From positions 1 through 37,697 of the forward strand of contig JAEWKC010000002.1 of NCBI GenBank assembly GCA_023386235.1: 37,697 nucleotides of DNA. The letters run 5' to 3'. The position numbers and the translations under genes were made by a program. Below the pieces are notes generated by a model that saw nothing but the letters and a program-made list of their open reading frames with translations, was not told the DNA's origin and ran no database searches. Of this stretch, positions 1 through 8,574 are shown piece after piece. Source of the DNA: Bacteroidota bacterium. Lineage in GTDB: Bacteria; Bacteroidota; Bacteroidia; Chitinophagales; Chitinophagaceae. Within the stretch, counting starts at the first letter, position 1. Each line of letters opens with the position of its first letter.

Positions 1-786
1 GAACTGGAAGGTGCCGGGTTGGGAACTCTCATTACAAGAGTGCTGATTTTAATAGCAATGATTGCTGTTTTGTTTTATCATAAAACTTTTAAAAGATACA
101 TTGCCGTAAGAAAAAATCAGTGGAAGGTAAAACGCAAAACTATGAAAGAGCTGTTGGGAATAGCCGTGCCCAGCGGGCTTCAGGCAGGTATGGAGACGGG
201 CGTATTTGCCGTATCGGGCATTTTGGTAGGCACTATAGGCGCTGTAGAACAGGCCGCACACCAGATTGCTTTGCAATGCGCGTCGTTTACTTTTATGGTA
301 TCACTTGGCCTGGCGCAGGGCAATGCCATAAGAATAGGCAATGCATTTGGAAGAAAAGACTGGCCAAGCATTGAGAGAATAGGTAAGAGTACTTTAGTAT
401 CCGGGTTGATATATGGCGTAATTTGCGCCTTGTTCTTTGCCGTATTTAGAAACCAGCTGGCATTAATTTTTAATAATGAAATAAATGTAGTTTTACTGGC
501 AGGTACGCTTATGTTTTATGCAGCAATTTTTCAAATATCAGACGCTTCGCAAGCTATAGCAGTAGGCAGTTTGAGAGGAATGAACGATGTGCGATATCCT
601 ACCATTATTATGATTATTGCCTATTGGTTAATTGCTTTACCCATAGGCTGGGTGCTTGCCTTTAAAGCAAATATGGGAGCCGCAGGAATTTGGATAGGTT
701 TAGTAATAGGACTTACCATAGTTTCCGTAATTTTGAACAGAAGATTTTTTAAAATAGTAAATAGTAAATCAATCAATCATGATTAA
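1..786 (+). CDS. MATE family multidrug/cation exporter, C-terminal part (5' end outside window)
   Basis: The reading frame is open from base 1, so the gene starts upstream and only about 261 C-terminal residues are seen. It is a polytopic inner-membrane protein with about six hydrophobic segments. The stretches around FGRKDW and SLRGMNDVRYPT, with a repeated VSG..G pattern, are typical of the second half of NorM/MATE antiporters, which export cationic drugs against Na+ or H+. A TTG at base 19 is an internal codon, not the start. The stop overlaps the start of the following glycoamidase gene by 8 bases, so the two are probably cotranscribed. Family assignment is confident; the substrate is unknown. 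Confidence 0.85.
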   Translation, partial: ELEGAGLGTLITRVLILIAMIAVLFYHKTFKRYIAVRKNQWKVKRKTMKELLGIAVPSGLQAGMETGVFAVSGILVGTIGAVEQAAHQIALQCASFTFMVSLGLAQGNAIRIGNAFGRKDWPSIERIGKSTLVSGLIYGVICALFFAVFRNQLALIFNNEINVVLLAGTLMFYAAIFQISDASQAIAVGSLRGMNDVRYPTIIMIIAYWLIALPIGWVLAFKANMGAAGIWIGLVIGLTIVSVILNRRFFKIVNSKSINHD

Positions 787-2449
787 GAAATTCGCTTTAG
801 CGCTTGTAATGTTTATACCGATAGTATTGTCTGCTCAAACCGGCTATATTCTTTACAGAAATATGGATAACGGAAAGCCTGTAGGCAGAACCACTGTAGT
901 GATCTTCGACAACGGTATGGCTCAGCTGAATCCAGAATCTGCCAACAAGGAAAAAAGCTATGTGGATTATAACAATAAACAAACCATACAAATAGTAGAA
1001 AATAAAGAAAATAATTTCATTGGTATCAAAACGCCATTCAATGATAATCCTACTGCCAAATTTGAAAATACCGATGTAAAGATTTTAGGATATCCTACCA
1101 AAAAAGTTACTTATGTAATCAACTCCAATACTATTGAAGTTTACTACAACGAAAACCTGAAAATAAAAGGTACTCCCGGTTTTAGACAGTTACCCCAGTT
1201 AGGAACCGTTTTAAAAGTTATTACTAATGGCAACAGAGTGGTGGAAGCGGTAGAACTGAAAGAAGGTAAATATAATAACGCTCAGCTAAACTTCCCTAAG
1301 TCTGTCAACTACGTTACCAATGAAGGTGTATTTACCAAAGCAATCATTGAAAGCAGATATACCACCATCAATATTTTTAATAACGATACGATTAACTTTT
1401 CCGATAAATATCCGAAAGTATTTCCTTCGCAAAAAGACAGGGTGTATCATTATGCCAATGGAAATATCATTTTAAAAAGAATACAATTGCCCGAGTTGAA
1501 AGATGACGACGCGGTGTTCATCACCGTTACACAAAAGTCAAACGGCGATGCTTATGACAGAACAGGAGCGGTTTTTGCTATTCCGGTAGCGGAGGGAGAA
1601 GCTTTGATGAAAGCCTTTGAAAAAAATGATTTAAAAGTACTGCCGGCTTACAAAGCAAGGAATGGCAAGGAATACAGAGGAATGACAGACCACAAGGATT
1701 TTAATGTACCTTATGAATTAATGCGCTTCTTTACGCCGTTTGGTGTAGGTGCGTATAACCAACGTATGCAGATTGATGGTTACCGCTGGCCCGATTCTGC
1801 AAGCTATTCGCAGGATATAACCGATTTAAAAAAAGCGCTTAGCGGCAAAGAAGTATATATGATGCTATCTGTAAATAATTATGATGGTGGCGGACATATA
1901 GCAAGCCTGGATGTAAAGATATTTCCGAACAGCAGCAATAAAAATGCAGTGGCCGGAAACTCCAACTATCATAAAATGCTTTTTAATACAACGAATGTGG
2001 CTGAATCAATGGGACAGGGCCTGGGAGATATGTTTGGCAAAGATTCATTAAAAGTAAATTTTACTTTAGACAAGCCTTTGAAAGACGCATTTCTGCGCTA
2101 TACCAGCACCGGCTGGGGAGGCTGGGGCAATGGCGACGAGTTTTTGCCTAAGATCAACGATATATTTTTAAACAATAAAAAAGTTTTTTCTTTTATTCCC
2201 TGGCGCTCTGATTGCATTACGTACAGGAATCTTAATCCTGTATCGGGTAATTTTGGCAACGGACTGTCGTCGTCAGATTTAAGCAGAAGCAATTGGTGTC
2301 CCGGCACTACTACCAACCCTATCCATATTCCTTTAGGCAATCTGCAACCGGGAAAATATACCGTAACAGTTGCCATTCCTATGGGTGAGCCCGAAGGCAA
2401 CAGCTACAGCGGCTGGAATGTTTCCGGATTGTTAGAAGGGGTGCAATAG
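779..2449 (+). CDS. PNGase F-family peptide:N-glycosidase with extra N-terminal domain
   Basis: A secreted protein of 556 residues. Residues 1-19 form a signal peptide ending LSA before Q20. Residues about 20-215 form a beta-rich N-terminal domain. Residues about 240-385 and 395-550 resemble the two jelly-roll domains of Elizabethkingia PNGase F, which cleaves N-glycans from asparagine. Recognisable landmarks are YDRTG (D260, matching catalytic D60), FITV/FAIPV strands, LRYTSTGWG followed by GDEF (E454, matching E206), and SNWCPG near residue 505. The position matching E118 of PNGase F appears not to be acidic (region SVNNYDGGGH, 364-373). The additional N-terminal domain recalls the larger PNGase F-II type. 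The ATG overlaps the MATE stop. The family call is by remembered motifs; activity is inferred. Confidence 0.75.
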   Translation: MIKKFALALVMFIPIVLSAQTGYILYRNMDNGKPVGRTTVVIFDNGMAQLNPESANKEKSYVDYNNKQTIQIVENKENNFIGIKTPFNDNPTAKFENTDVKILGYPTKKVTYVINSNTIEVYYNENLKIKGTPGFRQLPQLGTVLKVITNGNRVVEAVELKEGKYNNAQLNFPKSVNYVTNEGVFTKAIIESRYTTINIFNNDTINFSDKYPKVFPSQKDRVYHYANGNIILKRIQLPELKDDDAVFITVTQKSNGDAYDRTGAVFAIPVAEGEALMKAFEKNDLKVLPAYKARNGKEYRGMTDHKDFNVPYELMRFFTPFGVGAYNQRMQIDGYRWPDSASYSQDITDLKKALSGKEVYMMLSVNNYDGGGHIASLDVKIFPNSSNKNAVAGNSNYHKMLFNTTNVAESMGQGLGDMFGKDSLKVNFTLDKPLKDAFLRYTSTGWGGWGNGDEFLPKINDIFLNNKKVFSFIPWRSDCITYRNLNPVSGNFGNGLSSSDLSRSNWCPGTTTNPIHIPLGNLQPGKYTVTVAIPMGEPEGNSYSGWNVSGLLEGVQ

Positions 2450-2529
2450 GGAATAATAAAAGTAAAATGCCTGTATCTAATGTAAATATAAATGATGATT
2501 CTGTTATCCTTAAAAGGGATAATCAATCT

Positions 2530-4980
2530 ATGTTCGCCGAGATTATCATTCCACTATTTCTGCCGCAAAACTATACCTGGTCTATTCCTGAAGAATGGAA
2601 AGAGGTGGTGCAGCCAGGCATACGAGTGGAAGTGGCGTTGAGAAATAAAAAATATACAGGCATTGTGAAACGTTTGTTTCATAACCCTCCGGAAGGCTTT
2701 GAGCCTAAGCCGATATTAAATATCATTGATAATGAACCACTGGTTTATGACGAACAACTGAAGCTATGGCAATGGATAGCGCAATACTACATGTGCACAG
2801 AAGGCGAGGTGATGCAGGCCGCTTTGCCCGCCAACTTTAAGCTTACCAGCGAAAGCATTCTTATCTGGAACAGCGAATTTGAAGAAGAAGATATGCAGCA
2901 GCTGGACGATGAAGAATTTATAGTAGCAGAAGCTTTATTGATAAAAAAAGAACTGAAGCTTTCTGAAGTACAGCAGTTGCTTGATTCTTCGCATGTATAC
3001 CCGGTAATAAAAAAACTGATAGATAAAAAAGTCTGCTTTATATGGGAAGAACTTAAACAAAAATACAAAGCAAAAAAAGAGTCCTATGTGTTACTGCACA
3101 TGGCATATAACAACGAGCAGCAACTGGAAAAATTACTCAACGACTGGTCGGGCGCGCCTAAACAAATGGAGCTGCTATTGGCTTACCTGCACCTGAAACA
3201 AACAGAGGGAGAAGTAATCAAATCGGCATTGCTGCAAAAGTCCGGCGCTACTTCCGCTCAGTTAAACGCGCTGATAAAAAAGAAAATCCTCCTGGTAGAA
3301 AAAAGGGCCATCGACCGCCTGCCCAACTTGCAACCACAGGTGAGCATTGACTTTGATCTGTCTGAAGCACAGCAAATGGCCTATGCTACCATCCTGCAAA
3401 ATTTTGAAGATAAAAATGTAAATCTTTTACACGGCGTTACTTCCAGCGGCAAAACACAGATTTATATTAAACTTTTGGAAGAAGCAGTCAATAACGGGCA
3501 GCAGGCTTTGTACATGCTTCCTGAAATTGCGCTGACATCGCAGATCATACGTCGTTTACAAAAACATTTTGGTGGCAATATTGCCGTTTATCATTCTAAA
3601 TTCAATGCGAACGAACGTGTAGAATTATGGAATAAAATTAAAACCGGCGAAACGAAAATATTATTGGGTGCAAGATCCGCTTTGTTTCTGCCCTTTAAAA
3701 GTTTAGGGCTGATAATTATAGACGAAGAGCATGATACATCTTATAAGCAACAGGAACCCGCGCCCCGTTATCATGCCAGAGACGCGGCTATCTATTATGC
3801 AGGTTTGTGCAATGCCAGAGTTTTGCTGGGCAGCGCTACTCCGTCTTTAGAAACTTATTTTAATTGCAAGAATAATAAATACGGATTAATAGAATTAACC
3901 GAAAGGTACGGCAATGTAGCAATGCCTGAAATAAAACTGGTGGATATCAGAAAAATTCCTGATCCTGCGGAAGGAGAAGAAAAAGATATTTTTTCTGCTG
4001 AATTAAAAGAAGCTGTCAGCGATACACTACAGCAAAACAAGCAAGTGATTCTTTTTCAAAACAGGAGAGGATATACGCCTTATTTTATTTGCAACACTTG
4101 TGGCTGGATACCACATTGCAAGGATTGTGATGTAACGCTTACTTATCATAAAGGCAAAAACAAACTAAGCTGCCATTACTGCGGAAAAGAATATCCCGTA
4201 ATTCAAACCTGTATAGCCTGTGGCTCGCACGACTTCAGGCAAAAAAAATTCGGCACAGAAAAAATTGAAGAGTTGGTGCTGGAAACTTTTGCTCAATCGC
4301 AAATTGCCAGAATGGATTATGATTCGGTAAAAGGAAAAAACGATCATGACCTTTTAATAAAACGTTTTGAACAAAAAGGCGTAGATATATTAATCGGTAC
4401 ACAAATGGTGGTAAAAGGACTTGATTTTGAAAATGTGCAGTTGGTAGGTATTCTGGATGCCGATGGCATTCTGAATTTTACAGATTTCAGGGTGAATGAA
4501 CGCGCCTTTCAATTAATGGAGCAGGTAAGCGGCAGATCAGGGCGCAGAGACAGCAAAGGATTGGTAATAGTGCAAACATCCAAAACCAATCACCCGGTAT
4601 TGGAATTTGTACAAATGCACGATTACAAAGCTTTTTATGATTTTGAAATAAATAATCGACGCTATTATGAATATCCGCCATATACAAGACTGATACAAAT
4701 TGTATGTAAGCACAAAGAAAAAAGCAGGGCAGAGGAAGCCGCTAATATAATGGCTAACTGGCTGCGCAAACAACAGCAAGGTACACAAGTAATCGGCCCT
4801 GCCGAGCCCATGATTGCGCGCATACGGAATCAATACATCATGGAAATTTTGATAAAGCTGCCAAAGAACGCGCAACAAATAAATTATTGTAAAAAATTAA
4901 TCGCGCAACAAATTATTATGCTGCAAAGCAACAAACGCTATAGAAGTGTAATTATATTACCGAATGTAGATCCAATATAA
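2530..4980 (+). CDS. priA: Replication restart helicase PriA (primosomal protein N')
   Basis: A superfamily 2 DNA helicase that reloads the replisome at stalled forks. With the start used here it has 816 residues, normal for the family. In order it shows an N-terminal DNA-binding domain beginning MFAEIIIPLFLP, a winged-helix region, Walker A GVTSSGKT (coded near 3440), the DEEH box IIIDEEHD (near 3718), GSATPSLE, and a zinc-binding insertion with cysteine pairs CNTC, CKDC, CHYC and CIAC (about 4093-4235), then the C-terminal helicase lobe with VSGRSGR. An in-frame ATG at 2467 would add 21 non-conserved residues. I chose 2530 because the family consensus begins there. It follows the glycoamidase gene closely in the same direction. 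Confidence 0.95.
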   Translation: MFAEIIIPLFLPQNYTWSIPEEWKEVVQPGIRVEVALRNKKYTGIVKRLFHNPPEGFEPKPILNIIDNEPLVYDEQLKLWQWIAQYYMCTEGEVMQAALPANFKLTSESILIWNSEFEEEDMQQLDDEEFIVAEALLIKKELKLSEVQQLLDSSHVYPVIKKLIDKKVCFIWEELKQKYKAKKESYVLLHMAYNNEQQLEKLLNDWSGAPKQMELLLAYLHLKQTEGEVIKSALLQKSGATSAQLNALIKKKILLVEKRAIDRLPNLQPQVSIDFDLSEAQQMAYATILQNFEDKNVNLLHGVTSSGKTQIYIKLLEEAVNNGQQALYMLPEIALTSQIIRRLQKHFGGNIAVYHSKFNANERVELWNKIKTGETKILLGARSALFLPFKSLGLIIIDEEHDTSYKQQEPAPRYHARDAAIYYAGLCNARVLLGSATPSLETYFNCKNNKYGLIELTERYGNVAMPEIKLVDIRKIPDPAEGEEKDIFSAELKEAVSDTLQQNKQVILFQNRRGYTPYFICNTCGWIPHCKDCDVTLTYHKGKNKLSCHYCGKEYPVIQTCIACGSHDFRQKKFGTEKIEELVLETFAQSQIARMDYDSVKGKNDHDLLIKRFEQKGVDILIGTQMVVKGLDFENVQLVGILDADGILNFTDFRVNERAFQLMEQVSGRSGRRDSKGLVIVQTSKTNHPVLEFVQMHDYKAFYDFEINNRRYYEYPPYTRLIQIVCKHKEKSRAEEAANIMANWLRKQQQGTQVIGPAEPMIARIRNQYIMEILIKLPKNAQQINYCKKLIAQQIIMLQSNKRYRSVIILPNVDPI

Positions 4981-4996
4981 AAACACGTTAATAATG

Positions 4997-5629
4997 TTAT
5001 TTTATTTCAATAACAAAGTCATCAATGGGTGTTCTTACTTTTTTCCATTTTGCTACATAATCAGCTTCTTCATCCCGGTATCCCAAAGCTAATAACAGCA
5101 CGCTTTTCAGGCCTTTTTCTTCTAAGTTCAACAGTTCGTCTAATTCGGCAGCTTCAAATCCTTCCATAGGGGTGGAGTCTACTCTAAGCTCGGCCGCGGC
5201 CGCAATTGCCAGCCCGCAGGCAAGATATACCTGCTTGGCAATGTGCTCAAAATTAACTTCGGAATCATTGTGTATAAAACGATTTTTGACTACGTTGTGA
5301 TAATTGGGATTAAACCCTTCAGGAGTGCCGCGCTGCTCTTTGGCGTATTCAAAAATCTTATCAATATTTTCTGATGTATAGTTGGAAAAGCCTGCAAACA
5401 CAAGCAAATGAGAGCAGGTAACCACCTGAGACTGATTGTGCGCGATAGGTTTTATTTTTGCTTTTAATTCATTATTGGTAATGGAAATAATGCGATATGG
5501 ATGCAAACCGTTAGAAGAGGGAGCTAATCTTGCAGCTTCAATGATAGCAAAAATTTTTTCATTATCCACTCTACTATTATTCATCTTTTTGGCAGAATAT
5601 CTCCATCGTAATGCTTCAACTATATCCAT
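4997..5629 (-). CDS. Nitroreductase family NAD(P)H-dependent FMN oxidoreductase
   Basis: A cytoplasmic flavoprotein of 210 residues, the usual length for NfsB/NfnB-like proteins. The N-terminal RWRYSAKKM is the family RRS/T-K element contacting FMN phosphate. APSSNGLHPYRI at about residues 36-47 matches the conserved PSS-x-N-x-QPW/Y region, and the C-terminal LLALGYRDEEADY is the conserved GY turn. Members reduce nitroaromatics, quinones or enones using NAD(P)H; the physiological substrate cannot be told. It ends 16 bases from the convergent priA stop, and lies downstream of the HAD hydrolase gene in the same orientation with an 87-base gap. Confidence 0.9.
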   Translation of the reverse strand: MDIVEALRWRYSAKKMNNSRVDNEKIFAIIEAARLAPSSNGLHPYRIISITNNELKAKIKPIAHNQSQVVTCSHLLVFAGFSNYTSENIDKIFEYAKEQRGTPEGFNPNYHNVVKNRFIHNDSEVNFEHIAKQVYLACGLAIAAAAELRVDSTPMEGFEAAELDELLNLEEKGLKSVLLLALGYRDEEADYVAKWKKVRTPIDDFVIEIK

Positions 5630-5716
5630 AAAAAATAAAATTTACCGTACAAAGTTCGTTCAATCATTTCAATGAAAAAAAGATGTTCAGACAATTTACA
5701 TTATTTAAACAAATCT

Positions 5717-6508
5717 TTATTCATTAAAAATTACTTCCTTTATTGTATGCACTACGCCACTTTCATTGTTGGTATATTTTGTCTGAAAGTTGGCGGCAGC
5801 AACAATTTCAGGTTCCGCGTTCTTCATGGCGTAGCTGTATTTACCGTTTCGCATCATCTCCAAATCGTTGAGATAATCTCCAAAGACCATTGTTTTATCA
5901 AAAGAAATTTTAAATTTTTTCTGGATGCGTTGTATGGCGTTGCCTTTATTAGCATCCTTATGTGTAATGTCCAGCCATATTTTTCCCGATACGGCTATTT
6001 TAAAATCTTCTTCAAGATGCCTGAAATGCGTGTTGCTGTTGTCTTTTGAGCCTTTGTAATCGCATATGGTAATCTTTAAGCAATCATCGTTTACATCATC
6101 CAGGCTTTTTACCAGTTGCAAATGTTTGTAGTATTTTGATGCGTATTCCCACAGCTCTTCATTGTCATTTTCTATATAGGCGCTTTTTAATCCACAGTAA
6201 ATTACATCCGTGTCATCTATTTTTTTGCCTATGTGTACAAGCAGAGAAGCATCTTCTTTCGTAAGCGTATTCATATACAGGCATTCATCCTGAAACATAA
6301 CCAGCGTACCGTTTTCAGCTATAAAAACACACCTGTCTTTTATGGTTTTAAATAAATGAGCCAGGTTATAATATTGTCTTCCGCTGGCAATAGCCAACAG
6401 GATATTGTTTTCATTTAATCGCTTTTCCAATTCCCAAAACCCGGACGGAAGATTTTTTTCATCATCCAGCAAAGTGCCATCCATGTCGCATATAATCAAT
6501 TCAATCAT
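5717..6508 (-). CDS. Cof-type HAD-IIB phosphatase
   Basis: A cytosolic sugar-phosphate or phosphometabolite phosphatase of the Cof/YidA group, 263 residues. Motif I is DMDGTLLDD at residues 8-16. The cap region follows, then K in the DANKGNAIQ element (motif III) and motif IV GDYLNDLEMM, with the typical tail NAEPEIVAAA. The frame extends upstream to a TTG at 6529, but that codon lies inside a -7 promoter element (6527-6534). The ATG at 6508, giving MIELIICDMDGT, is therefore the start. Substrate not determinable from sequence. Confidence 0.9.
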   Translation of the reverse strand: MIELIICDMDGTLLDDEKNLPSGFWELEKRLNENNILLAIASGRQYYNLAHLFKTIKDRCVFIAENGTLVMFQDECLYMNTLTKEDASLLVHIGKKIDDTDVIYCGLKSAYIENDNEELWEYASKYYKHLQLVKSLDDVNDDCLKITICDYKGSKDNSNTHFRHLEEDFKIAVSGKIWLDITHKDANKGNAIQRIQKKFKISFDKTMVFGDYLNDLEMMRNGKYSYAMKNAEPEIVAAANFQTKYTNNESGVVHTIKEVIFNE

Positions 6509-6526
6509 TTCATTTATCTTTAGCAG

Positions 6527-6534
6527 CAAAGCTA
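6527..6534 (-). promoter_or_regulatory. Candidate -7 element for the HAD phosphatase gene
   Basis: Read on the minus strand this is TAGCTTTG, an exact match to the Bacteroidota -7 consensus TAnnTTTG, about 18 bases before the ATG at 6508. No clear TTTG lies 19 bases upstream, so only half the promoter is recognisable. Confidence 0.45.
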
Positions 6535-6563
6535 AAAAATATTCATTAACTCTATATTATGCT

Positions 6564-6571
6564 TATTTTTG
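6564..6571 (+). promoter_or_regulatory. Candidate -7 element for the small membrane protein gene
   Basis: TATTTTTG matches TAnnTTTG and sits 27 bases before the ATG at 6599. It faces away from the minus-strand element at 6527-6534, so the pair defines a compact divergent promoter region. No good -33 TTTG was found. Confidence 0.45.
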
Positions 6572-6598
6572 CGTATTAAAAAACGTACGTAATCTACA

Positions 6599-6982
6599 AT
6601 GAAATATTCACAAACAATAGGCGTGGGGCTATGTATATTGCTCATTTGTTTCTCATTTATTCCCTGGGTATATATTCCTTCCATCGATAAGAATATAAGT
6701 GGCATGTATACGGAAGGAACTAATTTTGGCAAACCGGCTATCATCAATATTTTTTTTACGGTTATTTCTCTTATACTGTTCCTGATTCCCAAAGTATGGG
6801 CTAAAAGGCTGAATTTGTTTATAGCAGCGCTCAATCTTGCCTGGACTATACGCAATTTTTTTGTGGTAAGCTCATGCTTTGCCGGAGAATGTCCCGAAAA
6901 AAAAATAGGACTGTATGCAGTAATTCTTTTTGGTATAGGCATATTAGCAATGGCCACTTTGCCCAAACTGCCCGCTAAGTAG
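6599..6982 (+). CDS. Small four-helix membrane protein, function unknown
   Basis: A protein of 127 residues with four hydrophobic segments (about 7-28, 47-65, 71-89 and 104-121), so probably an inner-membrane protein. Between helices 1 and 2 it has a polar loop with NISGMYTEGTNFGKP, and it has a short CFAGECPEK loop before helix 4 with two cysteines. I do not recognise a characterised family. A minus-strand frame of similar length over the same bases is rejected as a shadow, because this strand has the hydrophobic pattern and its own -7 element. Its 3' end overlaps the convergent doxX-like gene by 8 bases. Confidence 0.7.
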   Translation: MKYSQTIGVGLCILLICFSFIPWVYIPSIDKNISGMYTEGTNFGKPAIINIFFTVISLILFLIPKVWAKRLNLFIAALNLAWTIRNFFVVSSCFAGECPEKKIGLYAVILFGIGILAMATLPKLPAK

Positions 6983-7433
6983 TTTTACGGACAGCACCAA
7001 TATATGTCCATACAATAAATATTATTTGTAATGGTATTCTAAACCATAAATAACGCATGTCAGGACCATCAAAACTCGCCTTTTGATAATCTAAGCCTTG
7101 CATGGCCGCATGAATATTTGCAGGAAGAATCAGGATAAAAAATATAATAAGTACAATGCCGGTAGTTGTATAATATTTTGGCAGCAACAAGCCAATGGCA
7201 AATAATATTTCTAAAATCCCCGTAATATATACCAGTTCTGCTTTGTAGGGAATAAACTCCGGGATCATTAATGCCATTCCTTCAGGAAACATAAAATGTC
7301 CTGCTGCTGCAAGTAGCATCATCACGCTCATGGCCAATCTCAGACAGTGTTGATAATTTATTTGTTTATGCCACACCGCTTGCACCACTATGCAAATAAT
7401 AAAGGCTGCCAGTAAAACAATCAATGTTTTCAT
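6975..7433 (-). CDS. DoxX-like integral membrane protein
   Basis: A protein of 152 residues with four or five hydrophobic helices. The central ELVYITGILEILFAIGLLLP and the preceding AGHFMFPEGMALMIPEFIP are characteristic of the DoxX/DoxX-like family of small membrane proteins. Their biochemical role is unclear; some act with oxidases or thiol systems. It begins 5 bases after the aat stop, so it is the last gene of the clpS-aat-doxX unit. Nothing in the sequence links it functionally to the N-degron genes. Confidence 0.75.
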   Translation of the reverse strand: MKTLIVLLAAFIICIVVQAVWHKQINYQHCLRLAMSVMMLLAAAGHFMFPEGMALMIPEFIPYKAELVYITGILEILFAIGLLLPKYYTTTGIVLIIFFILILPANIHAAMQGLDYQKASFDGPDMRYLWFRIPLQIIFIVWTYIGAVRKTT

Positions 7434-7438
7434 ATCAA

Positions 7439-8101
7439 TTATATAGAATGTGTATTAGCCATTTCCTGCTCAAGTATTTGAATATATTCTTTTCGTGCAA
7501 TCATTTCCGCGCCCAGGCTTTCAAGGTGAGGTGTGTATACCTGGCAATCTATTAGCCTGATGTTTTCTGCTCCTGTTTTTTTTATCAATGAAATGAATGC
7601 GAATTTACTGGCGTTGCTTACTTTGCTAAACATGCTTTCTCCAAACAGCATCCTGCCTATTTTTAGGCCGTATAGTCCTCCTGCCAATTCATTGTTTTGC
7701 CAGGCCTCGGCAGAAAAAGCATAGCCCGTTTTAAATAGCCGGGTATAATTTTTTATTATATCCTCATTAATCCATGTGCCTTCCTGATCTTTACGAAAAA
7801 TATTTTTGCAATTTGTAATTACTTCCTCAAAAGCTGTATTCATACGGAATTGAAATCTGCCTGAATTAATTACTGAGCGCATACTTTTGGTTATTTTCAG
7901 TTTGTCAGGAAATAAAACAAATCTAGGATCGGGGCTCCACCATAATGGTAAATCATCATCATACCAGGGAAATATACCTTTTTGATAAGCTAATAAGAGT
8001 CTTTCTGCAGATACATCTCCGCCAATGGCCAACAGGCCGTCGCCAATAGCGTTTTCGACGGGAGGAAACCAGATTCTTTCATCTAAAACATATACAGACA
8101 T
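7439..8101 (-). CDS. aat: Leucyl/phenylalanyl-tRNA--protein transferase
   Basis: A cytoplasmic enzyme that transfers Leu or Phe from aminoacyl-tRNA to proteins with N-terminal Lys or Arg, creating N-degrons. The length, 220 residues, is typical. The N-terminal DGLLAIGGDVSAERLLLAYQ, then KGIFPWYDDDLPLWWSPDPR and the C-terminal GGLYGLKIGRMLFGESMF and IDCQVYTPHLESLGAE are family signatures. The ATG overlaps the clpS stop in a TAATG arrangement, so the two are translationally coupled. Confidence 0.96.
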   Translation of the reverse strand: MSVYVLDERIWFPPVENAIGDGLLAIGGDVSAERLLLAYQKGIFPWYDDDLPLWWSPDPRFVLFPDKLKITKSMRSVINSGRFQFRMNTAFEEVITNCKNIFRKDQEGTWINEDIIKNYTRLFKTGYAFSAEAWQNNELAGGLYGLKIGRMLFGESMFSKVSNASKFAFISLIKKTGAENIRLIDCQVYTPHLESLGAEMIARKEYIQILEQEMANTHSI

Positions 8102-8409
8102 TATTCAGCAGTATGCGTTTCAATGGTGGCATTGATGCCTCTTTCTACAATTTCGTCTTTCATTGATTTTAGTGTATCGTATTCGCCGGTCTTTACACTG
8201 CATTTTCCTTTAAAGTGTATGATCATGGCGCACTGCTCTGCCTGCTCCTGTTCGTGCCTGCAAACGTCTATAAGGGTTTGTATTACCCAGTCAAAGGTAT
8301 TCACATCATCATTCCACACAATAAGATTATACTTTTGTGCGGTATCATTTTGCAGGTCTACTTCACTTTCTTCCCAGTGTAACGGCTTCTCGCCATTGTA
8401 ATTGTCCAT
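8101..8409 (-). CDS. clpS: ClpS adaptor for the Clp protease
   Basis: An adaptor of 102 residues that binds N-degron residues (Leu, Phe, Tyr, Trp) and hands substrates to ClpA or ClpC. The core begins NLIVWNDDVNTFDWVI, containing the N-D-D..T-F motif that grips the alpha-amino group. It continues with CRHEQEQAEQCAMIIHFKGK and KDEIVERGINATIE as in other ClpS proteins. It is the first gene of a unit with aat and the doxX-like gene. The pairing with aat makes functional sense, because Aat produces the degrons that ClpS reads. Confidence 0.95.
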   Translation of the reverse strand: MDNYNGEKPLHWEESEVDLQNDTAQKYNLIVWNDDVNTFDWVIQTLIDVCRHEQEQAEQCAMIIHFKGKCSVKTGEYDTLKSMKDEIVERGINATIETHTAE

Positions 8410-8413
8410 GAAA

Positions 8414-8421
8414 CAAATGTA
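8414..8421 (-). promoter_or_regulatory. Possible -7 element directly before clpS
   Basis: The minus-strand reading is TACATTTG, matching TAnnTTTG, only 4 bases before the ATG at 8409. If used, transcription would start at or near the initiation codon, giving a leaderless mRNA. No matching -33 TTTG was found, so this may be chance. Confidence 0.3.
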
Positions 8422-8574
8422 GAAAAATATATCATTTTTACCATAAAAAGACGGGGCGATTTAACAGGGCGTTTTACATTTTTACTTTATTGTGATTCAG
8501 CGGTTATTGATAATTATTTGTAGCAAACGGTCGGTTATATTAGAATTTAAACGTAATTTGCGCCATAATTTACC

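Noticed and set aside
6532..6966. Minus-strand ORF of 144 codons over the small membrane protein gene
   Set aside because: The plus strand has four clean hydrophobic helices and a -7 element; the minus product has no domain and would overlap the HAD promoter.
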